Shown here in pieces: positions 20,769-28,874 of a stretch of DNA of 35,787 bases. Position 1 is the first letter of the stretch; the number at the start of each line of letters is the position of its first letter. The stretch comes from Erythrobacter sp. HI0063 (lineage in GTDB: Bacteria; Pseudomonadota; Alphaproteobacteria; Sphingomonadales; Sphingomonadaceae). The stretch lies in NCBI RefSeq assembly GCF_001635685.1, contig NZ_LWFF01000086.1, forward strand, positions 1 to 35,787, read 5' to 3'. A program made the position numbers and the translations under genes. A model generated the notes under the pieces. It had not been told where the DNA came from, made no database searches, and saw only the letters and a list, made by a program, of their open reading frames with translations.

Positions 20769-20803
20769 GAGATAGAGCGAACGGCTCCGACTTGCAAGTC
20801 GGA
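20769..20803 (-). promoter_or_regulatory. Perfect 18-bp palindrome and candidate promoter of the rimP operon
   Basis: TCCGACTTGCAAGTCGGA (20786-20803) is an exact palindrome in the spacer between the divergent rimP operon and the lipoprotein gene. On the minus strand its centre TTGCAA lies 17 bp before TATCTC (20774-20769), a possible -35/-10 pair. The palindrome is certain; the promoter and operator reading is a guess. Confidence 0.4.
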
Positions 20804-20847
20804 AACGGATAGGCCACCCAATCCTCGGTTTAGCGGATGGGGTGAAA

Positions 20848-21195
20848 ATGAAGATTTCGACAGTGTTCTTGGGGATGTCGGCTTTCGCGCTATCGGCGTG
20901 TGGGGCAGACGAGAGCGGCAATGGTTTGGTAATCGGAAGCGAAAATCAGACCCGAACCGTGTTCGTGACGCTTGACGGTGCAAAAGATGACATTTTCCCG
21001 ATGCTGACCGCTTTGGGTGAAGAAGATCTGGTCATCGAGACAACGCATTCGCAATTTCGTGCAGATCAGAATATTCAGGCCGTCGAAATCCGCTTCAACG
21101 ATCGCATTTCTCAGGAACGCCTCGATAAGCTCAAGCGAGAAGCGACCGCCAAGGGACTGGATTATAAAACGCGCATCGTAACCGAATTCAGCTGA
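20848..21195 (+). CDS. Small lipoprotein of unknown function
   Basis: 115 residues. The ATG at 20848 has GGATGGGG upstream; an in-frame GTG two codons earlier is possible. Residues 1-17 form a signal peptide with lipobox LSAC, so Cys18 would be lipidated. The mature part (FVTLDGAKDDIFPMLTALGE, AVEIRFNDRISQERLDKLKR) is small, mixed alpha/beta and without known catalytic motifs. I do not recognise the family. It is divergent from rimP and converges with pspF with no gap between the stop codons. Confidence 0.75.
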   Translation: MKISTVFLGMSAFALSACGADESGNGLVIGSENQTRTVFVTLDGAKDDIFPMLTALGEEDLVIETTHSQFRADQNIQAVEIRFNDRISQERLDKLKREATAKGLDYKTRIVTEFS

Positions 21196-22191
21196 TCAAC
21201 CATCTTCGCCCAGCCCGTGCTTCTTTATGCAGTGACGCAGCTGGTCGTAGCTGAGGCCCAGCGCCTTGGCGGTCTGGCGCTGGTTCCAGCGGTGCTTGCC
21301 GAGCGCATGTTCGACGATCGCCCTCTCGTGTTCGTCCACCGCGGCGCGCAGATCGGCGATCGAATCGTAGTCGAGCGCTTCTGGAGCCGCCGCGGTCGCC
21401 CCAGTCGCCAATGCCGCTCGCTTGTCCGACGGCAGGGGTAAGGGCGCAGGCTTCCACGGGCTGTCGAACGGATCGAAGATGACGTGGCCGATGGGCGTTT
21501 CCCAATCGTCCCAGCGATAGACTGCGCGTTCGACCACATTGCGCAATTCGCGGACATTGCCCGGCCAGGCGTACTGCTCCATCTGTTCGCGGACATGGTC
21601 GGCAAAGCCGGGCCAGCCGTCCCAGCCGATTTCCGCCGCCATGCGCCGTCCGAAATATTCGGTCAGGACTGCCACATCACCCTCGCGCACCCGCAGGGGA
21701 GGCAGCGTGATCACTTCGAAGCTCAGGCGATCGAGCAGGTCGGCGCGGAAATCGCCGCGTTCGGCCTTGGTCGGCAAATCTTCATTGGTGGCGGCGACGA
21801 TGCGGACGTCGACCCGTACAGGGCGGCTCGCGCCGATGCGCGTTACCTCGCCATATTCGACCGCGCGCAACAATCGCTCCTGCGCGCCCATCGACAGCGT
21901 GCCCAGCTCGTCGAGAAACAGCGTGCCCTTGTCCGCTTCCTCGAACCGGCCAACCCGCTGCTTGGTCGCACCCGTGAACGCGCCCGCCTCGTGGCCGAAC
22001 AATTCGGCCTCGATCAGCGTTTCGGGCAGAGCGGCGCAGTTCATCGTCACCAGCGGCTCGTCCCAGCGGGTGGACAGGCGGTGGAGGCGTTCGGCGATCA
22101 ATTCCTTGCCGGTCCCACGCTCCCCGATGATCAGGACAGGCCGTCGCATCGGCGCGGCGCGGCTGGTCCGCTCCACCGCATCGAGAAACGC
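21196..22191 (-). CDS. pspF: PspF sigma54 activator, 5' end missing
   Basis: Homology to PspF runs from [14 protein letters not shown] (22191) to the stop. Walker A GERGTGKE, the sigma54-contacting GAFTGA loop, Walker [11 protein letters not shown], the arginine-finger region, and a C-terminal Fis-type helix-turn-helix ([20 protein letters not shown]) are all intact. The usual first ~10 residues and start codon are gone: upstream in frame the strand is simply the reverse of pspA, with no nearby ATG, GTG or TTG. The first internal Met is at 22149 ([12 protein letters not shown]), which would give 317 residues and keep Walker A. An ATG at 22722 is far upstream, inside pspB antisense. PspF normally activates psp transcription and lacks a receiver domain. 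Its own promoter region has been deleted, so expression is doubtful. Confidence 0.9.
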   Translation of the reverse strand, partial: AFLDAVERTSRAAPMRRPVLIIGERGTGKELIAERLHRLSTRWDEPLVTMNCAALPETLIEAELFGHEAGAFTGATKQRVGRFEEADKGTLFLDELGTLSMGAQERLLRAVEYGEVTRIGASRPVRVDVRIVAATNEDLPTKAERGDFRADLLDRLSFEVITLPPLRVREGDVAVLTEYFGRRMAAEIGWDGWPGFADHVREQMEQYAWPGNVRELRNVVERAVYRWDDWETPIGHVIFDPFDSPWKPAPLPLPSDKRAALATGATAAAPEALDYDSIADLRAAVDEHERAIVEHALGKHRWNQRQTAKALGLSYDQLRHCIKKHGLGEDG

Positions 22192-22497
22192 GAAGCCCGC
22201 AGCCGCCAGACCGCGATCGCCGCTCGCCTCGAAAGCGCGGAGAACCGCGTCAAGCTGCGCACGCTGATGAGCACCGAGCGGACCGACGAGGCGCTGGCGC
22301 GCTTCGACCAGCTCGAACGCCGCGTCGATTACGCTGAAGGCCGCGCCGATGCGCTGTCGATCGCCGACGATGGCGACCGCAACTCGCTGGCCGACGAGAT
22401 CGCCGCGCTGGAAGGCTCGGACGCGATCGACGACGAACTGGCACAGATGAAAAAGGCGCTCGGCAAGCCCGAAGACGCCGGAAATAAGGAGGGTTGA
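22189..22497 (+). pseudogene. pspA: PspA, C-terminal remnant
   Basis: Only the last ~102 residues of a ~220-residue PspA/IM30 protein are present. They begin with [20 protein letters not shown] and go through [18 protein letters not shown] to a late [11 protein letters not shown] and [14 protein letters not shown]. The N-terminal amphipathic membrane helix and the first coiled coil, which bind membranes and inhibit PspF, are absent; upstream in frame is antisense pspF. An internal ATG at 22267 could start a 76-residue fragment. The stop is 3 bp before pspB. The remnant begins exactly where PspF homology ends. Confidence 0.88.
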
Positions 22498-22500
22498 TCC

Positions 22501-22797
22501 ATGGAAGAAGTCTTTTTCGTTGTCGCTCTGCTGATCGCCCTGCCGTGGATCGTCCTTCACTACGTCACCAAGTGGAAGACCTCCGCCAGCATCACGACCG
22601 ATGACGAGGCCCTGCTCGAAGAGCTCTACAATCTCGCCAAGCGACTGGACGACCGGATGGACACGGTCGAACGCCTGGTCGCCACCGACAATCCCGATTT
22701 CAAGCCCGCCCGCCTCGTCCATGACAGCGAGGTCGACAACCAGCAGCTGCGCGAACTCGAGCAGATGATGGCCGAGAAGAAAGGATCGATGAAATGA
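22501..22797 (+). CDS. pspB: Phage shock protein B
   Basis: 98 residues. One N-terminal membrane segment ([19 protein letters not shown]) is followed by a cytoplasmic coiled coil with [20 protein letters not shown], the PspB core, then [10 protein letters not shown]. The C-terminal ~30 residues are an acidic extension. PspB with PspC senses inner-membrane stress and relieves PspA inhibition of PspF. The ribosome binding site AAGGAGG lies in the end of the pspA remnant. The stop overlaps the pspC start by 4 bp. Confidence 0.93.
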   Translation: MEEVFFVVALLIALPWIVLHYVTKWKTSASITTDDEALLEELYNLAKRLDDRMDTVERLVATDNPDFKPARLVHDSEVDNQQLRELEQMMAEKKGSMK

Positions 22798-23168
22798 ACA
22801 GCCCCCGCACCACTCTCTATCGCGACAAGCAGAATGCGAAGCTGATGGGCGTGTGCTCGGGCCTCGCGGATTATACCGGGGTCAATGTGTTCTGGCTGCG
22901 CATGGCAGTCGTCATCATGGTCCTCATCACCGGCTTCGCCCTGCCCGCATACTTCATCGCCGGCCTGCTGCTCGATAAGAAGCCGCCCTATCTCTACGCC
23001 GATCAGGACGAGAACCGCTATTGGCAGCGCGTGCGGCAGAGCCCGAAGCGCACGGCCCGCGAAATCCGCGCCAAGATGAAGGACGTGGATCGCCGTCTGG
23101 CCGAAGTCGAAACATTCTATGTCAGCTCGAACCCGCGGCTCACCGCAGAGATCGAGCGCCTGCGCTGA
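22794..23168 (+). CDS. pspC: Phage shock protein C
   Basis: 124 residues. The PspC domain covers ~8-65: [20 protein letters not shown], then [16 protein letters not shown] and a membrane helix ending [11 protein letters not shown]. The cytoplasmic C-terminal part ([20 protein letters not shown], then [18 protein letters not shown]) resembles the PspC tail that contacts PspA/PspB. Overlaps pspB by 4 bp. Confidence 0.95.
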   Translation: MNSPRTTLYRDKQNAKLMGVCSGLADYTGVNVFWLRMAVVIMVLITGFALPAYFIAGLLLDKKPPYLYADQDENRYWQRVRQSPKRTAREIRAKMKDVDRRLAEVETFYVSSNPRLTAEIERLR

Positions 23169-23204
23169 GGGGCGCAGGATAAGGGGAACAGGAGGAATTA
23201 CGAA

Positions 23205-23522
23205 ATGGATCTGGGAATTTTGATACCGCTTGCAGGTATCGTCATGGGGTGCGGCATTCCGATGGTCGCCATCTGGTCGAAGCAGAAGATCAAGGTCGCG
23301 GAAATGCAGGTTTCCGCCACTGCGCAGCACACCGCCGAACGCGCCGCCCAATATGCCAGCCAGGTCCAGAAGCTCGAAGACCGGGTCCGCGTCCTCGAAC
23401 GCATCGTGACCGACAAGGGCTATGACGTCGCCACCCAGATCGAGGCGCTGCGCGACACCCGCACGGTCGAAATCGAGGATAGCGGCACGCCGCTGCGCTT
23501 CGAAAAGCGGGAGATGGCATGA
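23205..23522 (+). CDS. PspB-like small membrane protein, array copy 1
   Basis: 105 residues with strong ribosome binding site AGGAGG. One N-terminal membrane segment (LGILIPLAGIVMGCGIPMVA), then a basic stretch and a coiled coil TAERAAQYASQVQKLEDR. The core RVRVLERIVTD (60-70), which resembles the Psp[13 protein letters not shown], is followed by IEALRD. It ends in an acidic tail. It is closest to array copy 3 (shared AAQYA..QKLE.RVRVLERI). Its stop overlaps the next start by 4 bp. The membrane-coiled-coil reading is seen; a PspB-like regulatory or scaffolding role is inferred. Confidence 0.8.
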   Translation: MDLGILIPLAGIVMGCGIPMVAIWSKQKIKVAEMQVSATAQHTAERAAQYASQVQKLEDRVRVLERIVTDKGYDVATQIEALRDTRTVEIEDSGTPLRFEKREMA

Positions 23523-23860
23523 TGCAGTTCACCGACCTCCTCCCCTATCTCGGCTGGATCATCGGGGGTGCCTTCACGCTCGGCGCGGCCGGGATCGTCG
23601 CCTCGGTCCATACGACCCGGCTCAAGATCAAGAACGGCTATCCGCTCGAAGGCATGTGGGGCCAGTCCTTGAAGCCGGGCAACACCAGTCAGGCGCAGGA
23701 GCGCGTGGCGCTACTGACGCAGGAAAACGCCCAGCTGCGCGCCGAGATGGGCGCGATGAAGGACCGGCTCGCCAATGTCGAACGCATCGTCACCGACAGC
23801 GGCTACCAGCTCAGCCACGAATTCGAGCGGCTGAAGGATAGCGGCAAGGAGGCGAACTGA
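23519..23860 (+). CDS. PspB-like small membrane protein, array copy 2
   Basis: 113 residues (or 112 from the second of two adjacent ATG codons). Membrane segment at ~7-30 (LLPYLGWIIGGAFTLGAAGI), then a longer linker with Gly/Asn/Pro (NGYPLEGMWGQSLKPGN), then a coiled coil (ERVALLTQENAQLRAEMGAM) and the core RLANVERIVTD at 83-93. It is the most diverged of the first four. It is translationally coupled to both neighbours through 4-bp and 1-bp overlaps. Same suggested role as copy 1. Confidence 0.78.
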   Translation: MMQFTDLLPYLGWIIGGAFTLGAAGIVASVHTTRLKIKNGYPLEGMWGQSLKPGNTSQAQERVALLTQENAQLRAEMGAMKDRLANVERIVTDSGYQLSHEFERLKDSGKEAN

Positions 23861-24147
23861 TGGGCTGGGAAATCATCCCCATCATGATCGGCTCGGTCGC
23901 GCTGGTCGCCATCGTCCTGGGCATCGCGCAGGACACCTTCCAGGCCTGGCTCAAGCACAAGGAAAAGCAGATGGAGCTGATGGCCAACAAGACCGCCGAA
24001 CAGGCCGCGCAATACGCCGCCAAGGCGCAGAAGCTGGAAGCCCGCGTGCGCGTTCTCGAACGCATCGCCACCGATCGCGGCTCCGATCTCGCCATGCAGA
24101 TCGAGGATCTGCGCGACGGCGGTGAGCTGAAGGAGAGCGTGCAATGA
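23860..24147 (+). CDS. PspB-like small membrane protein, array copy 3
   Basis: 95 residues. Membrane segment at ~5-23 (IIPIMIGSVALVAIVLGIA), then KHKEKQMELMANKTAEQAAQ and the core RVRVLERIATD at 62-72, followed by IEDLRD. It matches copy 1 well along the coiled coil, suggesting a relatively recent duplication. Start and stop overlap the neighbours by 1 and 4 bp. Confidence 0.8.
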   Translation: MGWEIIPIMIGSVALVAIVLGIAQDTFQAWLKHKEKQMELMANKTAEQAAQYAAKAQKLEARVRVLERIATDRGSDLAMQIEDLRDGGELKESVQ

Positions 24148-24452
24148 CCGGTTGGGCTCTGGTTGCGCTGGTCGGCATCGTCATCTGGGGGATCGTCCAG
24201 ATCTACACGCGGCGCCACGATCATACGCTGGGCGTGACGCGCGACGAGGACGGCAATCCCGTCTTCGCACCTTCACGCGATGACGGCGAGTCGCGCGAAA
24301 TGCGCCGCGAGGTCGAAAATCTGCGTGAACGCATCCGCGTGCTCGAACGCATCGCCACCGACAACAATTCCCTCGACGCGCGCGAGACGCGGCGGCTTTC
24401 CGCCGAGATCGACGCGCTGCGTACCGAGGACGAGAAACACGACAAGGACTGA
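24144..24452 (+). CDS. PspB-like small membrane protein, array copy 4
   Basis: 102 residues. Membrane segment at 3-21 (GWALVALVGIVIWGIVQIY), then a charged linker (RRHDHTLGVTRDEDGNPVFA), then the core RIRVLERIATD at 63-73, followed by a basic/acidic helix (ARETRRLSAEIDALRTEDEK). It overlaps copy 3 by 4 bp; a 29-bp gap separates it from copy 5. Confidence 0.8.
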   Translation: MTGWALVALVGIVIWGIVQIYTRRHDHTLGVTRDEDGNPVFAPSRDDGESREMRREVENLRERIRVLERIATDNNSLDARETRRLSAEIDALRTEDEKHDKD

Positions 24453-24481
24453 AGGGCCTGGGGCCCGTTTGAGGAAAGGAC

Positions 24482-24724
24482 ATGAGGGAAATGTTCGAAC
24501 CCACCATCATCATCGCGGCCGCCGCCCTGATCGGGCTGGCAATCACGGCCACGGCCCTGCTGGTCGGCTGGCGCGGCTGGCTGGCGCTGAAAGAGCGCGA
24601 GCTGGCCGGCATGAACCACGCGCCCGAAACCGGCAGCACCATCGGCGCGGCCCGGATCGAGATATCCGACCTGAAAGAACGCATCCGCAAACTGGAAGCG
24701 ATCGCAAGCGGGGTGGATTTGTGA
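24482..24724 (+). CDS. PspB-like small membrane protein, array copy 5
   Basis: 80 residues, the shortest copy, with ribosome binding site GAGGAAAGG. Membrane segment at ~9-30 (IIIAAAALIGLAITATALLV), then WLALKERELAGMN and a short core RIRKLEAIAS at 67-76, without the TD that follows in the others. It is probably the oldest or most degraded copy, or a truncated form. The sufE start is 14 bp downstream of its stop. Confidence 0.75.
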   Translation: MREMFEPTIIIAAAALIGLAITATALLVGWRGWLALKERELAGMNHAPETGSTIGAARIEISDLKERIRKLEAIASGVDL

Positions 24725-24738
24725 AGCGAAGCGCCTAG

Positions 24739-25152
24739 ATGGCGGGCATGCGCTCACTCGACGACATCGCCGAAGAATATGAATTCCTCGAAGGCGACGA
24801 ACGCTATCGCCTGCTGATCGAGCTGGGGCGCGATCTGGAACCCATGCCCGATGCGCTCAAGACCGACGCCACTCTGGTGCGCGGCTGTTCGGCGGCGGTG
24901 TGGGTCTATCCCACCGGCGATGCAGGCCAGTTGCACTTCCTCGCGGACAGCAATGCCGCGATCACCAAGGGCATCGTCGCGCTGGTGGTCGCCGCCGTGC
25001 AGGACAAGCCCGCCGGCGAGGTCGCGAAAATGGATGTGGCGGACGCGCTCGCCCCGTTCGATCTCAAGAACCAGCTGTCGAGCAACCGCACGCAAGGGGT
25101 GCCGAACATGATCGCGCTGGTGCAGGAACACGCCGCGCGGCTGTCCGCCTGA
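24739..25152 (+). CDS. sufE: SufE cysteine desulfuration protein
   Basis: 137 residues. Seen: DDIAEEYEFLEGDERYRLLI, then LVRGCSAAVWVYP with acceptor Cys50, and an end with GVPNMIALVQ. SufE takes persulfide sulfur from SufS for iron-sulfur cluster assembly. It lies apart from any suf operon, directly after the PspB-like array. A second possible start is three codons later. Confidence 0.95.
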   Translation: MAGMRSLDDIAEEYEFLEGDERYRLLIELGRDLEPMPDALKTDATLVRGCSAAVWVYPTGDAGQLHFLADSNAAITKGIVALVVAAVQDKPAGEVAKMDVADALAPFDLKNQLSSNRTQGVPNMIALVQEHAARLSA

Positions 25153-25177
25153 ACGGCGCGGCGCGGCGCTCCCCATC

Positions 25178-25525
25178 ATGCGCCGCCTCTATCTCGCACT
25201 CGGTTTGCTGAGCCTGGGGCTCGGCGCGATCGGCGCGTTTCTGCCTCTCCTGCCCACCGTTCCGTTTCTGCTGCTGGCCGCCTTCTTCTTCGCGCGGGGC
25301 AATCCCGCATGGGAGAAGCGCCTGCTCGACCATCCGCGCTGGGGACCGCCGATCCGCGAATGGCGGGCGCGGCGCGCCATCGGGCGGCGGGCGAAAATCC
25401 TCGCTCTGGTCTCGCTGGCGGCGGGCGCGGTGCTGACCTACTGGACGCTCGGCACGCCCTATTACTGGATTTCGCTGGCGGTTCTGGCGATCACGGGAAG
25501 CTGGATCGCCACGCGTCCCGAATAG
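25178..25525 (+). CDS. DUF454 (YbaN-like) inner-membrane protein
   Basis: 115 residues with three hydrophobic segments. The DUF454 signature is clear: LGLLSLGLGAIGAFLPLLPT, then VPFLLLAAFFFARGNP, then WGPPIREWRARRAIGRRAKI. Function not established. It is 25 bp after sufE and probably co-transcribed. Its stop abuts crtZ from the other strand. Confidence 0.92.
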   Translation: MRRLYLALGLLSLGLGAIGAFLPLLPTVPFLLLAAFFFARGNPAWEKRLLDHPRWGPPIREWRARRAIGRRAKILALVSLAAGAVLTYWTLGTPYYWISLAVLAITGSWIATRPE

Positions 25526-26038
25526 CTAGCCTGCGCGATCCAGCCCCGCGCTTTCGCGCACCACCGCCTTGCCCTCCTGGCGCTGGCGCTTCAGCTCGGC
25601 CTTCAGCTTCGCCGGATCGCTCGCGAACACGAAGCCGAAGCTGACGCCGCCTTCCTTGCCCACGGTCGCGTGGTGCAGCTTGTGCGCCTGCACCAGCCGC
25701 TTGGCATAGCCGCGCTTGGGCACCCAGCGGAACAGGCGCTGGTGAACCAGCCCGTCATGGATGATCGTGTAGATCAGGCCATAGCAGGTGATCCCGAAGG
25801 CGATCCACCACAGCAGGTCCGAATAGACATAGCCGATGGCGAACATCGCGAACACGATCGTGCCGAAAGTGACGGCGTAGAGATCGTTCTTCTCCAGCGT
25901 GTTATCATGCGGTTCGTGATGGTCGCGATGCCATGCCCAGCCCCATCCATGCATCACGTATTTATGCGCCCACCAGGCGAATATCTCCATGCCGACGATC
26001 GACAGGAACACAGTCAGGAGGATGGCGGGAAGGCTCAC
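25526..26038 (-). CDS. crtZ: Beta-carotene 3-hydroxylase CrtZ
   Basis: 170 residues from a GTG at 26038, whose GTGA overlaps the crtW stop. The di-iron histidine motifs are complete: AHKYVMHG, HRDHHEPHD, HDGLVHQR and HKLHHATVG. The ending FVFASDPAKLKAELKRQR is typical. An upstream extension of the frame to 26713 is only the shadow of crtW. The enzyme adds 3-hydroxyl groups to beta-ionone rings; together with CrtW it gives astaxanthin-type xanthophylls. Confidence 0.95.
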   Translation of the reverse strand: MSLPAILLTVFLSIVGMEIFAWWAHKYVMHGWGWAWHRDHHEPHDNTLEKNDLYAVTFGTIVFAMFAIGYVYSDLLWWIAFGITCYGLIYTIIHDGLVHQRLFRWVPKRGYAKRLVQAHKLHHATVGKEGGVSFGFVFASDPAKLKAELKRQRQEGKAVVRESAGLDRAG

Positions 26039-26805
26039 GGGCGGGTCTCTTGGACGGTCATGGAACGCCGCGCGGCGGGCAGGCCCCACCAGGGGACGTG
26101 CGGAGCGCGGTGATGTTCGTGATGATAGCCGAAATGGAAACACGACACCAGCGATGCGAACGTCCCCAGATCGTCGCTCCGCGCATTGTGGCGGTCGGCG
26201 AAACCGTCCTCTGCATGGCGATGCGGGCGAAAGGTGCCGAAATAGAACAGCTGGAGCGAGGACCCGATCGCGGGCAGCCCGTACAGCAGGACGATATTCG
26301 CGATCGGAACGCCGAACACCAGCCAGTAGACGGTGACGACCGTGCCGACGAAGGCCATCGACTGCCAGCCGAAATAGCGACGCAGGAACACGCCGTACCA
26401 AGGCCAGAACCGCGTGGGATGATCCACGCTGAAATCGGGATCGCTGGCCGTGCCGGGCGCCTTGTGATGGGCGAGATGGGCGCTCCGCATCCGCTTCCAC
26501 CCGAACCCCGCATAGACGAACAGCAGGAAGCCCCCGATCATATCGTTGATCCGTCCGCCGCCCGGCACCAGCGATCCGTGCATCGCATCGTGGCTGGCAA
26601 TGAACATGCCGACCGACAGCCAGCACAGCAGCGCCGCCATCACGAAGGCGAGCGGCAGGCTGGCCCAGGTCAGGTCGAAACCGAACATGGCGTAAAGATG
26701 GAGGCCCAGCCATGCGGCAAAGATGGCCGCCGTCAGCGCAAGGCCGGTCGCGGCCTGCAATCGCGGCCCCGGGGGCGCGACGGCTCTTTCGGTTCGGCTG
26801 GGCAT
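26035..26805 (-). CDS. crtW: Beta-carotene ketolase CrtW
   Basis: 256 residues from the ATG at 26805; an alternative ATG at 26832 adds nine residues. It is a membrane di-iron desaturase-type enzyme with histidine boxes HDAMHG, HLAHHK and HFGYHHEHH, plus FGTFRPHR and the nearby HNARS. This pattern marks CrtW ketolases, which introduce 4-keto groups into carotenoids. Four hydrophobic segments are visible. It lies 55 bp after the thioesterase gene and overlaps crtZ by 4 bp. Confidence 0.92.
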   Translation of the reverse strand: MPSRTERAVAPPGPRLQAATGLALTAAIFAAWLGLHLYAMFGFDLTWASLPLAFVMAALLCWLSVGMFIASHDAMHGSLVPGGGRINDMIGGFLLFVYAGFGWKRMRSAHLAHHKAPGTASDPDFSVDHPTRFWPWYGVFLRRYFGWQSMAFVGTVVTVYWLVFGVPIANIVLLYGLPAIGSSLQLFYFGTFRPHRHAEDGFADRHNARSDDLGTFASLVSCFHFGYHHEHHRAPHVPWWGLPAARRSMTVQETRP

Positions 26806-26860
26806 GACAGGAATATAGGAGCGCCGCCGCATCGGCGCAAAGGTTTCCCGGCGGTTGGCC

Positions 26861-27283
26861 TCAGGCCTCGGTGGTCTTGGCCTTTGCGGGCAGCCCGAAA
26901 AAGGTTTCGGCCACGGCCTTGCTGATGCGCGCCGGCCGATGCGTTTCGCTGTCGAGGCAGCACCACATGCTCTGCACTTCGGCCAGGACTTCCTCGCCCC
27001 GGCGAATCACCGTGTTGTAGAACGAGCGCGCGCCGGCGATCTTTTCCAGCACGGTTTCCGCGATCACCGCATCGTGCAGGAACGCCGGGCGGCGATAGGT
27101 GATCTCGTGCTTCAGGGCGACCCACGCCTTGCTCGCCACCTCTTCCGCAGGGGCGAGTTTCTGCCAATGGGCGAGCACCGTGTCCTGCACCCAGCCGAGA
27201 TAGCGGGCGTTGTTCACATGGCCCATGAAGTCGATGTCTTCGGGGTGGACGGTAATCGGATGGCTGAAGGGCTTTGCTGACAT
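26861..27283 (-). CDS. Hotdog-fold acyl-CoA thioesterase (4HBT family)
   Basis: 140 residues. The first helix has DIDFMGHVNNARYLGWVQDT, the catalytic pattern of 4-hydroxybenzoyl-CoA-type thioesterases with Asp18. ALKHEITYRRPAFLHDAVIA and ARSFYNTVIRRGEEVLAEV follow, the beta sheet. The substrate is not defined. It is divergent from leuC (114 bp between the starts) and may share a transcript with crtW-crtZ. Confidence 0.9.
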   Translation of the reverse strand: MSAKPFSHPITVHPEDIDFMGHVNNARYLGWVQDTVLAHWQKLAPAEEVASKAWVALKHEITYRRPAFLHDAVIAETVLEKIAGARSFYNTVIRRGEEVLAEVQSMWCCLDSETHRPARISKAVAETFFGLPAKAKTTEA

Positions 27284-27397
27284 AAGTGTCAGTTAGCGCA
27301 TTAAACCTTACCTTTCCATGACATTCGTAATCCCATCGCGCATTAAGGCGTTGCCGTCTTGCGCGGGCGCGGGCCGTGCCGCACACAAAGCATCATT

Positions 27398-28837
27398 ATG
27401 GCCAGCCGCCCCCGCACCCTCTACGAAAAGATCTGGGACGCCCATGTCGTGGCGCGTCCCGACCGCACCGATTCCGACGATACCTGCCTTCTCTATATAG
27501 ACCGACATCTGGTCCACGAGGTCACGAGCCCGCAGGCCTTCGAGGCGCTGAGACTGGCCGGGCGCACGGTTCGCAGGCCCGATCTGACGCTGGCCGTGCC
27601 CGATCACAATCTGCCGACCACTGCGCGGCTCGCGCCCGATGGGGCCCGCCTCCCCATCGACGATCCGCAAAGCGCCGCGCAGCTCGCCGCGCTTGAGCGC
27701 AATGCGCCCTCCTTCGGCATCCGCTATATTGACGCGGTCGCGCCCGAACAGGGGATCGTCCATGTCGTCGGCCCGGAACAGGGTTTCTCGCTTCCCGGCG
27801 CGACGATCGTGTGCGGCGATTCGCACACCGCCGCGCATGGCGGTGTCGGCGCGCTGGCTTTCGGGATCGGTACCAGCGAGGTGGAGCATGTGCTGGCGAC
27901 CCAGACGCTGCAATTGCGTCGTTCCAAGACGATGGAAATCCGGGTCGAGGGCGAACTCGGCCCCGGCGTCACGCCCAAGGACCTGATCCTTCATATCATC
28001 GGCGTGATCGGCACGGGTGGCGGGACAGGCCATGTGATCGAATATCGTGGGACTGTTTTCGAAAATATGAGCGTCGAAGGACGGCTGACAGTCTGCAACA
28101 TGTCGATCGAAGGCGGCGCGCGCGCCGGACTGATCGCGCCCGACGATACCGTTTTTTCCTATCTCAAAGGCCGCCCCTACGCGCCGCAGGGCGAGGCGTG
28201 GGATCGTGCGGTCGAATGGTGGCGCTCGCTCCGCACGGATGAAGGCGCCGTCTTCGACAAATCGGTCGTGATCGACGCCGCCGATGTTGAACCGACCGTA
28301 AGCTGGGGCACCAGCCCGGAAGACGTGATCGCGGTCGGCGCAAAAATCCCTTCGCCCGACAGCTTTGCTGACCCCTCGAAGCAGGCCGCCGCGCGCAAGA
28401 GCCTCGATTACATGGGGCTCGAACCCGGCGTCGCGATAGCCGATGTCGGGATCGAGAACGTCTTCATCGGCAGCTGCACCAACAGCCGGATCGAAGATCT
28501 GCGCGCTGCGGCCGAAGTGCTGCGCGGGCGGAAAAAGGCGGCGAGCGTGCGCTGGGCGATCGTGGTGCCGGGATCGGGCCTCGTCAAACGGCAGGCGGAG
28601 GAAGAAGGGCTCGACCGCGTTTTCACCGATGCCGGATTCGAATGGCGCGAGCCGGGCTGTTCCGCCTGCCTCGCCATGAACCCCGACAAGGTGCCGCCGG
28701 GTGAACGCTGCGCCAGCACCTCGAACCGCAATTTCGTCGGCCGTCAGGGCCCCGGCGCGCGCACCCATCTGATGAGCCCCGCCATGGCCGCCGCTGCTGC
28801 CGTCACCGGGCGCATCGCCGATGTCCGCCAGCTTTGA
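27398..28837 (+). CDS. leuC: 3-isopropylmalate dehydratase large subunit
   Basis: 479 residues. The aconitase-type [4Fe-4S] ligands are Cys360 (GSCTNSR), Cys421 and Cys424 ([11 protein letters not shown]). Further conserved blocks are [32 protein letters not shown] and [14 protein letters not shown]. With LeuD it isomerises 2- to 3-isopropylmalate in leucine synthesis. The ATG at 27398 is preferred over an upstream TTG. Confidence 0.99.
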   Translation: MASRPRTLYEKIWDAHVVARPDRTDSDDTCLLYIDRHLVHEVTSPQAFEALRLAGRTVRRPDLTLAVPDHNLPTTARLAPDGARLPIDDPQSAAQLAALERNAPSFGIRYIDAVAPEQGIVHVVGPEQGFSLPGATIVCGDSHTAAHGGVGALAFGIGTSEVEHVLATQTLQLRRSKTMEIRVEGELGPGVTPKDLILHIIGVIGTGGGTGHVIEYRGTVFENMSVEGRLTVCNMSIEGGARAGLIAPDDTVFSYLKGRPYAPQGEAWDRAVEWWRSLRTDEGAVFDKSVVIDAADVEPTVSWGTSPEDVIAVGAKIPSPDSFADPSKQAAARKSLDYMGLEPGVAIADVGIENVFIGSCTNSRIEDLRAAAEVLRGRKKAASVRWAIVVPGSGLVKRQAEEEGLDRVFTDAGFEWREPGCSACLAMNPDKVPPGERCASTSNRNFVGRQGPGARTHLMSPAMAAAAAVTGRIADVRQL

Positions 28838-28874
28838 TCTTGCCAGCCTTCGCCACCTTCCGCATGAGACTTCC

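Noticed and set aside
21484..22497. 337-residue frame ending in the pspA remnant, taken as a new fusion protein
   Set aside because: Its first ~235 residues are simply antisense pspF; only the end is real PspA sequence.
21196..22722. 508-residue version of PspF starting in pspB antisense
   Set aside because: The N-terminal ~177 residues are the reverse of pspA and pspB. No PspF has such an extension; only the part from 22191 is supported.
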